From the NCBI GenBank assembly GCA_958450365.1, contig CAUEEP010000729.1:62001-126000 (forward strand): DNA of 64,000 nt, given 5' to 3'. This DNA is from Mesorhabditis belari (taxonomy: Eukaryota > Nematoda > Chromadorea > Rhabditida > Rhabditidae). Positions 36,501 to 45,500 of this stretch are shown piece after piece. The notes below the pieces were generated by a model. The model was not told where the DNA came from. It made no database searches and saw only the letters and a program-made list of their open reading frames with translations. The first letter of the stretch is position 1. The number at the start of each line of letters is the position of its first letter. A program made the translations under genes and the position numbers.

Positions 36501-39500
36501 AATAAAGAATTTAGACCAGAAACAGCGCCAGCAATTCAACAATGTAAACAAGCTGGGATAAAAGTGAGTTAAAAGGCTTAAAAGGCTAGTTCAAAGGGTT
36601 AAAATGCTAGTTTAGAGGCTTAAGATGCTAGTTAAAAGGGTTAAAAGGCTTAAAACGCTAGTTAAAAGGTTTAAAAGGGTTAAATAGCTAGTTTAGAGGC
36701 TTAAAATGGTAGTTAAAAGGGTTAAAATGCCAGTTAAAAGGGTTAAAAGGCTTAAAAGGCTAGTTTAGAGGCTTAAAATGCTAGTTAATAGGCTTAAAAT
36801 GCTAGTTAAAAGGGTTAAAAGGGTTAAATAGCTAGTTTAGAGGCTTAAAATGCTAGTTAAAAGGGTTAAAAGGCTTAAAATGCTAATTAAAAGGCTTAAA
36901 ACGCTAGTTAAAAGCCTTAAAAACACTTTCTAACGTTTCTAAACGATTTATAATAAAGAAAAGAGTCTCTAATAGTCTCTAATAAAGATCTAGATAACTT
37001 TAAAACCTAAAAAAAGTGAGTTTTTAACTCTTTTTCCTCTTTATCAATTATCAATCTTTAGACGGCTTTTAAAGAGTCTTTTAATTAAATAATTTGCATA
37101 GTTTTTATATGAAAATATTCCAAAATAAATGTAGATTAAAGATCTGAAAAAAAAATTGAGAAAATATTCAATTCGAAAAAAGTTATCGCATTTTTTTGTC
37201 GACGAAGATTTGCTGAGGGGAAACGTTGTGCGTTCTTTCCATGTCGATCGTAAGGAAAAGTGCCATCTGGCACAGTGGCCTGGGTGAAGTATCGGTTGAC
37301 TTGGGTAATTAAACCACCCCAAAAAATTCATTTTCTCAGATGAAACTTGGTTTCTTTACGCTTTCCTTACTTCCTTACTTCCTTTCTTCCTTTCTTCCTT
37401 ACTTCCTTTCTTCCTTTCTTCCTTTCTTCCTTACTTCCTTTCTTCCTTACTTCCTTTCTTCCTTACTTCCTTACTTCCTTTCTTCCTTACTTACTTACTT
37501 CCTTACTTCCTTACTTCCTTTCTTCCTTTCTTCCTTACCGCCTTTCTTCCTTACCGCCTTTCTTCCTTACCGCCTTTCTTCCTTACTTCCTTACTTCCTT
37601 ACTTCCTTCCTTACTTCCTTACTTCCTTTCTTCCTTACTTACTTACTTCCTTACTTCCTTTCTTCCTTTCTTCCTTACTTCCTTTCTTCCTTTCTTCCTT
37701 ACCGCCTTTCTTCCTTACCGCCTTTCTTCCTTACCTCCTTTCTTCCTTACTTCCTTACTTCCTTCCTTACTTCCTTCCTTACTTCCTTACTTCCTTACTT
37801 CCTTTCTTCCTTACTTCCTTTCTTCCTTCCTTTCTTTCTTTCTTCCCCTATTTCTTTCTTTCCTTCTTTCTTTCTTTCCTTCTTTCTTTCTTTCCTTCTT
37901 TCTTTCTTCCCTTCTTTCTTTCTTCCCTTCTTTCTTTCTTCCCTTCTTTCTTTCTTCCCTTCTTTCTTCCTTTCTTTCTTCCTTTCTTTCTTCCTTTCCC
38001 CTTCTTCCTTTCTTTCCTTGCTGTATCAAAAAATTTGTTATTTTTGGTTAAAATCACTTTAATAAACGCTATCGCAGGTTTCTATGCGTAAAGCTAAAAA
38101 TTTTAAAATTAAATCGAATTCTCCGCCTTTTTTTACCCTAAAAACACAAAAAGTGCACAGAAAAAGTTAAAAACAGCAAAGAAAAAGCAAAAGCAAAAAT
38201 CTAGAAGATAATTTTGCTGTTTTGCTCGTCGCTGTTTTGCTCGGCGTTGTTTTGGCGGCGCTCTTTCTTTCCCTTCTTCCCTTCTTCCCTTCTTTCCTTG
38301 CTGCATCAAAAAATCAAAAACGCTTAAACCCTACTGCAGATCGATTTTAAAAACACTTGTTTTGAAATTTAAAAACTCTAAACTTTAAAAAAACTTTACA
38401 GCCTTCCAAACTCATTTACAGCCTTCCAAGCTCATTTACAGCCTTCCAAACGCATAAGGGGATTCATTTAAACTTTAGGTCTTCATGATCACCGGCGATC
38501 ATCCAACCACCGCCACCGCAATCGCCATTCAGATTGGGTTGATTTCCGAGACGAATACCCCGGTTGGTGCTTTGAATTTAGTGCTTAAAAGTACTTAGAA
38601 ATACTTGGGAATGCAGGAATTCATCGCTAAGCCGTTAACAATAAAGAAAATGAGATCAAGCATCGAGATATAGAATAAAATCGATTGGATGCTTGTTCTA
38701 AAGCTTGCCCGAGCTTGCCCGAGCTTGCCCGAGCTTGCCTGAGCTTTCCCGAGCTACCGTAACCTCTCTATACATAGATTTGCTCAAGTTTTTCTTGATT
38801 ACTGTAGCTGAGGTAGGGTAGTTGCAGGCTAGAGGTTTGGGCAAGCTAAAAGGCGATGATTTGGCAAGCTTTAACATGTATTTAGTGATCAAAAGATAAT
38901 AAACAAACAAAATACAGTTATAACGATATTGAATGGACCAAAAATTTCTATATAACGATTCTAGAAAGTACATTTTCTGTGTAGCTATGCGTAGCTGCGT
39001 AGCTCTTGTGCGGGCTCTTGTGCGGGCTCTAGCTGCGTAGCTCTTGTGCGGGCAATGATTGTACCTAATTGGGCAGCTACGCAGGAGTTAAGGGTATCTT
39101 AGAATCTCAAAATCGATCGTTAATTAGAAATCGATCGTTATGTTCGATTGTAGAAGTTATAAAGAAGTTGGAGTGGATTTGAGAATTTGCTTTATATTAT
39201 TTTCTATTAAATACCTTTATATCTTTAGCATCTTTCAACAAAAAGCGTCAAAAGTGGGACGAAAGATTGGACTGTTGTAACCGGGGATCAACTCGGGCAA
39301 TACTCGAAAGAAGATTGGGACAACCTGCTCGCACATAAATATATTGTTTTTGCGAGGTTTTGTTTTTGAGAAGCTGTTAAGCAAAAGGTTTTTGTCGATT
39401 CTAGAACGAATTCCGATGAGAAGCTGAGCATTGTGCGAGAGTGTCAGAATCGGGGAGAGGTTTGTTTCGATGATAAAATTCTGTCTGGCTGGCTGGTTGG

Positions 39501-42500
39501 CTGGCTGGCTGGCTGGTTGGCTGGCTGGCTGTCTGGCTGGTTGGCTAGCTGGCTGTCTGGCTGGCTAGCTGGCTGTCTGGCTGGTTGGCTGGCTGGCTGT
39601 CTGGCTGGTTGGCTAGCTGGCTGTCTGGCTGGTTGGCTAGCTGGCTGTCTGGCTGGTTGGCTAGCTGGCTGTCTGGCTGGTTGGCTAGCTGGCTGTCTGG
39701 CTGGCTAGCTGGCTGTCTGGCTGGCTGGCTGGCTGGCTGGCTGGTTGGCTGGCTGGCTGGTTGGCTGGCTGGCTGGTTGGCTGGCTGGCTGGCTGGTTGG
39801 CTGGCTGTCTGGCTGGTTGGCTGGCTGTCTGGCTGGTTGGCTGGCTGTCTGGCTGGTTGGCTGGCTTTCTGGCTGGTTGGCTGGCTGTCTGGCTGGTTGG
39901 CTAGCTAGCATTCTCCTGAAGATCCTCCTGAAAACAACCCAACAGAACTTTTGAGTCTAAACGCACACTTTCTCGTGTAAACTTGCTTTTGGCAAGATCG
40001 GGTACTTAAACCAATCAAAATCTAAGTCTAATCTAAGCCTAATCTAAGTCAAAAGCTAATTTTGGCCCTCTGGCTAATTTTGGATAGATCGATTGCCCTT
40101 AAGATTAAAGGGCGAGAAAAAGCAACTCATCAAGCTATCAGCATAGCGCAATGCCAGAGTGACAGCCTCTAGCTCCACCCTCGCTCTTCGGCCGTCCGGG
40201 TTCGATCCCGCATGCAGCTTCTCAACCTCATTTTGGACAAGCTTAGAAGATGATGACACTTTCAAAAAAGATGAAACTTTCAATCACACTCGAGGTCAAA
40301 GGGCGAGAAAAAGCAGCCCATCAAGCTATCACCATAGCGCAGTGCCAGAGCGCTGGCCTCTAGCTCCGGCCCATCCCTTCGGCCATCAGGGTTCGATCCC
40401 GCGGACAACTTTTCGATCTTTTTTTGGCAAGATTAGTACTGAGAATGGTGCTGTACACCACCCTCGAGGTCAAAACGCGAGAAAAAGCAGCTCATCAAGC
40501 TGTCAGCATGGCGCAGTGCCAGAGCGCCGGCTTCTAGCTCCCCCTCCCATCGGCCGTCCGGGTTCGATCCCGCATGCAGCCTCTTAACCTCATTTTGGAC
40601 AAGCTTAGCGCTAAAGATGCTGTATACTTTTAATCACCCTTGAGATTAAAGCAGCCCATCAAAGTCTCAGCCTTGCGCAGTGCCAGAACGCGGATCTCTC
40701 GGGTGCCAACCATCCAAGTTCGATCCCGCGTGCAGCTTTTCGATCGTTTTGGACAAGGCTAAAGATGCTGTACCCTTTCAACCACCCTTGGGATCAAAGA
40801 ACGAGGAAAAGCAGACCATCAAGCTGTCAGCATGGCGCAGTGCGTCGGTCTCTCGCTCGACCCTCTCTCTTCGGCCATCCGGGTTCGATCCCAGTTGCTC
40901 AATCTCGTTTTTGACAAGATTATTTCTTAAGATTGTACTTCAGATTGTACAGAAGTACAATCTGAAGTACAATCTGAATACTAAAGCACCTTTTTCAAAT
41001 CAAATCTCTAACTTCAGGTTGTTGCAGTGACAGGCGGTGGAGTGGACGACGCGCCAGCATTAGCGCACGCAAATGTCGGCATTGCGACTGGGATTAGTGG
41101 TGGGTTTGAGATTGAAATTCTTTAATTCATCTCTATAGCTTTGATCTCTATGGCTCTGGCTCTGGCTTTGATAAAAGAAAGTTTTTAGGCAGTGATATCG
41201 CAAAACAAACGGCCGACATCGTGCTCCTCGACGACAATTTCGCCTCAATCGTTCAGGGAATCGAAGAAGGGCGTTTACTCTTCGATAATTTGAGGTATTA
41301 AAGAGACGCTCAGCTGGAGTGAAGCTTTGAGACAAATCACTGAGACAAATCACTGAGAAAATGACCTTTCCTTTACAGACTTTCCCTCGCCTACACATTC
41401 GCTCATTTGTGGCCCGAAGTTGTGCCGATTATGCTCACTTTTCTCTTCGGATTACCGCATGGATTGTCCCCGTTGCAGGTGAAAATATGAGGCCCGGGAA
41501 AGCCTGCAAAATGCATCAATTCTATATCAAATTCTATATCAAAGCTGAATATTTATGGCTCAATATTTCTATGGCTGAATATTTCAAGTTTTTGAATGGC
41601 TTTTTTTAGATTTTATCTGTTGATTTGGCCTCTGAGATGCCACCAGCGATCTCGTTGGCTTATGAGCAACCGGAAAGGTATCACAATTTGAGAATAGTCA
41701 GGTTCGGCAGGGTTAGGACAGGCGCTTGATCCTGGCTTCTGGCCTGGCCCTAGCCTGCCCTTGGACTGGCCTTGGCCTTGACCCTAGCCTGGCCTTGATC
41801 CTGGCTTTGATCCTGGCCTTGGCCCTAGCCTGCCCTTGGACTGGCCCTGGCCTGCCCTTGGACTGGCCCTGGCATTGACCCTAGCCTGGTCTTGGTCCTG
41901 GCCTTGATCCTGGCTTCGATCCTAGCTTTGATCCTGGCTTTTATCCTGGTCTTCATCGCAGCCTTGGTCCTGGTCTTCATCGTGGCCTTGATCCTGGCTT
42001 CTGGTTTGGCCCTAGCCTGCCCTTGTCCTTGCTCAATAAAATTGCCTTTCGAATAATCTCCAACGATGTTGGCCGCTTTCAGAGACATCATGCACACCCC
42101 TCCGCGTAGTCGAAGTGCCAAATTGTTGAGTAAAAGTGAGTTTTCTTTGCAAGTGCATATTTTTGAGGAATAAAGGGTTGCTGCATCTTTGAGTCTAGGC
42201 TTGATCCTGTACTCGTATCTCTTTGCTGGCTGCGGGATCACTGTTGGATGCGTCCTGGCTTTCCTATCCGTTTACTGGTGAGTTTAAGAAGCTGGGTCTA
42301 AGCTAAAGTGAGCTACATAAGCTACAGCAAGCTACAATAAGCTACAGTGGGCCATAGTAAGCTACAATAAGCTACAGCAAGCTAGCTAGCCAAAGCTGAC
42401 TACTTTTTAAGTTAAACAACAACTTTGAATGCTATCCAGCTGTCCAAATCCTATGCAACCTATCCCATTCGACGCAGAATTTGACGCTGATTCCGAATCT

Positions 42501-45500
42501 ATATTCGGTTTTTGTTAAATGGCAATCTGTCAGTAGTTATAAGGGTTAAAGTTTTGTTAGAGTTGTGATTATTTGGGTTTTGCAGCTTTTTAACGGTTTC
42601 GATGCAACGGAGTTAACTCGTTGCAGCTGTGGCCTAGCTGTGGCCACATCTGCCCCCAGAATGGTAGAGTGCTCGTTTCTAGAGCGAGACCTTGCAAGTT
42701 CGGTTCCGGCTTTGGATTTTCATTTTTCAAGAAGTGCTGACCATTTCACATAGGATTTGGCCGGCTTAGCTAGTTGCGATTCAGCTATTCAGCTATTCAG
42801 CTATTCAGCTATTCAGCTAATCAGCTATTCAGCTAATCAGCCCTGAATCCAGCTATTTTTTAACGCTTTTTGGTTTTACGTAGGGGGCAACTATTCAGCT
42901 ATTCAACTATTCAGCTATTCAACTATTCAGCTATTCAACTATTCAGGGATTCAGTTCTCTTATCCTTGCACCGTATAGTAAAAGTAAACTGAAAATAGCG
43001 ACCCTGGCGTTTTCTAAAGGCTAAAATGGATGGGAATTTGTTTTGGCTTGACTTTGGGCTTGACTATGGGCTTGGCTTTGGGCTTGACTTTGGACTTGAC
43101 TTTGGCCTTGTTTTTGTGGTTTTTGTGGCTGTTTTTGTGACTGTTTTGCAAGAAAATCTTTGAATAGGTACAACGAAATCCCCCTCTCGCAACTCATCTA
43201 CACAGCCGAACACCATTGGAAGGTTTGTGAAGCGAAAAAAAAAATCCCCTCTCAAAAATCCTCTTATACTAAGGTCGGCGCCCAACCGCTAACAATTGGC
43301 GACAGTGTGCACAATGTGACGTACACCGAAGAAAAACAATTGCATATCAAGGGACAAGCAGCCGCTGCATGGCAAATCACATTGGTGATGAGTCAGGTGA
43401 ATCAAAAAAGTCATACAATTGAGTAATTCAATGGAGAAAGAGCAGTTGAAGGATCAAGAATGAGCTTCTCTTTTATGGGCAAGTGTTCAGCCTTTTCAAA
43501 CGTTTAAATTCAATCTTTTATAGCTAATTTAGCTTAGAATTCCATCCAGTCGTGAAAAATGTTTTTAAATTCCCAAAAAAACCAAAAATGCTGACACAGG
43601 CGGGAGTCGAACCCCCGTCGTGTGGGCTAGAGACAAGTGCGCTCGCGTTGCGCTATCGGGTGGCCGATTGGTCCATCAAACGTCTCACAAAACGAACGGA
43701 AGAGAGAGAGGTCCTGGGTTCGACTCCTCTTGCCGCTTTCTTTTCCTTCAAAACTTTGCAATATACATTTAGATTGATTCTGGCAATTAAAAGACTAGAT
43801 TTTTGCTTAAATTTAACGCATAATTTCAATAATTTCAATAAGAAAATCCAGTGTTTGATAGTTTTTTTTTCTGTTATTTTAATGCTGAATTTGATAATCG
43901 AGAATCAAGCTTTTTCACTCTGTACACTTTGAAATGTTCAGGTGTTTCATTTGTGCAATTGCACGACTCGTCGCGTTTCGGTTTTTCGTCACGGGATCAC
44001 AAATGTTGTCTCATTCTTTGCCGTCATTATCGAGGTGTGAAAATGTTAGCTTTTTCCGGGGAAAATCCTGAGTTTGCGCTTTAAAGCGTGGTAAAACTCG
44101 TACCGATTTTGCATGTATAAAAGATAGCGTGAAAAAGTCACAAAAACAAAGCTTTGGATATATTAGGTTGATGCAAAAGTCTTTTTCATTTTTGGTAAAA
44201 CTTCTTTATTCAAAAAAGTACACAATAATAATAATCAATCTTCAAAATAATCTCCATTGTAATCGAGGACCTTGTGCCATCTTCTGCTTAGATCCTTGAG
44301 GCCATCCATGAAGAACGCGGGGTTTTTGGAAGCAAAATACTCGTCGATCTTTTTGTCGGCATGATTGTCGAACAGTCGCTCGCCCAGAAATGGCTTCAGC
44401 GACCGGAATAAGTGGTAATCAGATGGTGAAAGATCAGGGCTATAAGGTGGATGAGGGAGAAGCTTCCAGCCAATTTCATCAATTTTGTCAAGCGAAATGT
44501 TTGCCGTATGAGGTCGGGCGTTGTCGTGAATGAATCTGACCTTGGGCGTGTTTCGATCCAGTTTTTGATTGACTCGATCCAGTTGTTGTTTGTAAAGTGA
44601 TGCAGTAATAGTCCTCTGTGGATTTATCAGCTCGTAATAGATCAAGCCTTGGTAGTTCCACCACATCGAGAGCATGATCTTCCGTCCATGAATATCCGGT
44701 TTGGGTGTTGGAATCGGCGATTGTCCGGGTGAAAGCCACTGTTTTTTTAGTTTTGGATCATCGTATAGAATCCAAGTTTCATCGCAAGTCAGAAGAGACT
44801 TCCAAAAATCCCGTCCTTTCGATAGCTGAATAAGAATAGTGCAGATGTTCATCCTCGAAAGCTTGTCTGACTGAGACAATTGATGAGGGACCCATTTCCC
44901 GGATCGATTCTTTTTGCCCAAAGCATGAAGATGGCGTACAATTGTAGATTGATCTACGTCAAATATTTCTCCCAATTCTCGAGTTGTCAGCGTTGGATCC
45001 CGGGCAATGGCATCCAAGAGTTCGTCGTCGATTCCTGCATGGGGGCGTCCGGATCGGGGCTCATCCTCAAGATCCTCATTGCCTTCTCGGAAACGTCGAG
45101 ACCATTTTTCACAATTGGCAAGTGTATAGCTTTCATCTTTGAATACTTGCAGAATGATCCGATGAGATTCCGCAGCGGACTTGCCTTGTTTGTAGTCATA
45201 GAGTAAAGCAGCTCGAATTAGGTGATGTTAAGTCGCCATTTTTGCTGTAAATAATAACTGATAGGAGGATGATGAAGTATGATCTGTAGAGCAGATGTTT
45301 ACTAGTAATTGACCACATTGACAGATAATTGACTCTGCCGTTAATTGTTTTCGTAGAGTGCAAAATAGGAAATGAAAAAGACTTTTGCATCAACCTAATA
45401 GAAAATGATAAAAAGCACTTAACTTAACATTAGTTGGCATCGAGAAGCTGTGAAATTCGTCTGTGAAATTCGTCTTCTCATTTCCCGTTGAAGCAATTGA

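Noticed and set aside
37299..37315. An SL1 RNA gene.
   Set aside because: Only 17 bases match. There is no Sm-binding site, no following GTAAAC donor and no stem-loops.
37340..38062. Two overlapping frames of more than 230 codons rich in Leu, Ser, Phe and Pro.
   Set aside because: Both come from the polypyrimidine repeat and overlap each other in different frames. No start context or splice support.
35619..39908. [14 protein letters not shown] frames.
   Set aside because: Translations of the GGCTGGCTGGTT arrays inside ATPase introns; clean exons on either side join without them.
24421..43735. Functional tRNA genes.
   Set aside because: Pol III boxes are visible, but acceptor stems do not pair and anticodon or T stems fail in nearly all copies, so they are listed as tRNA-like only.
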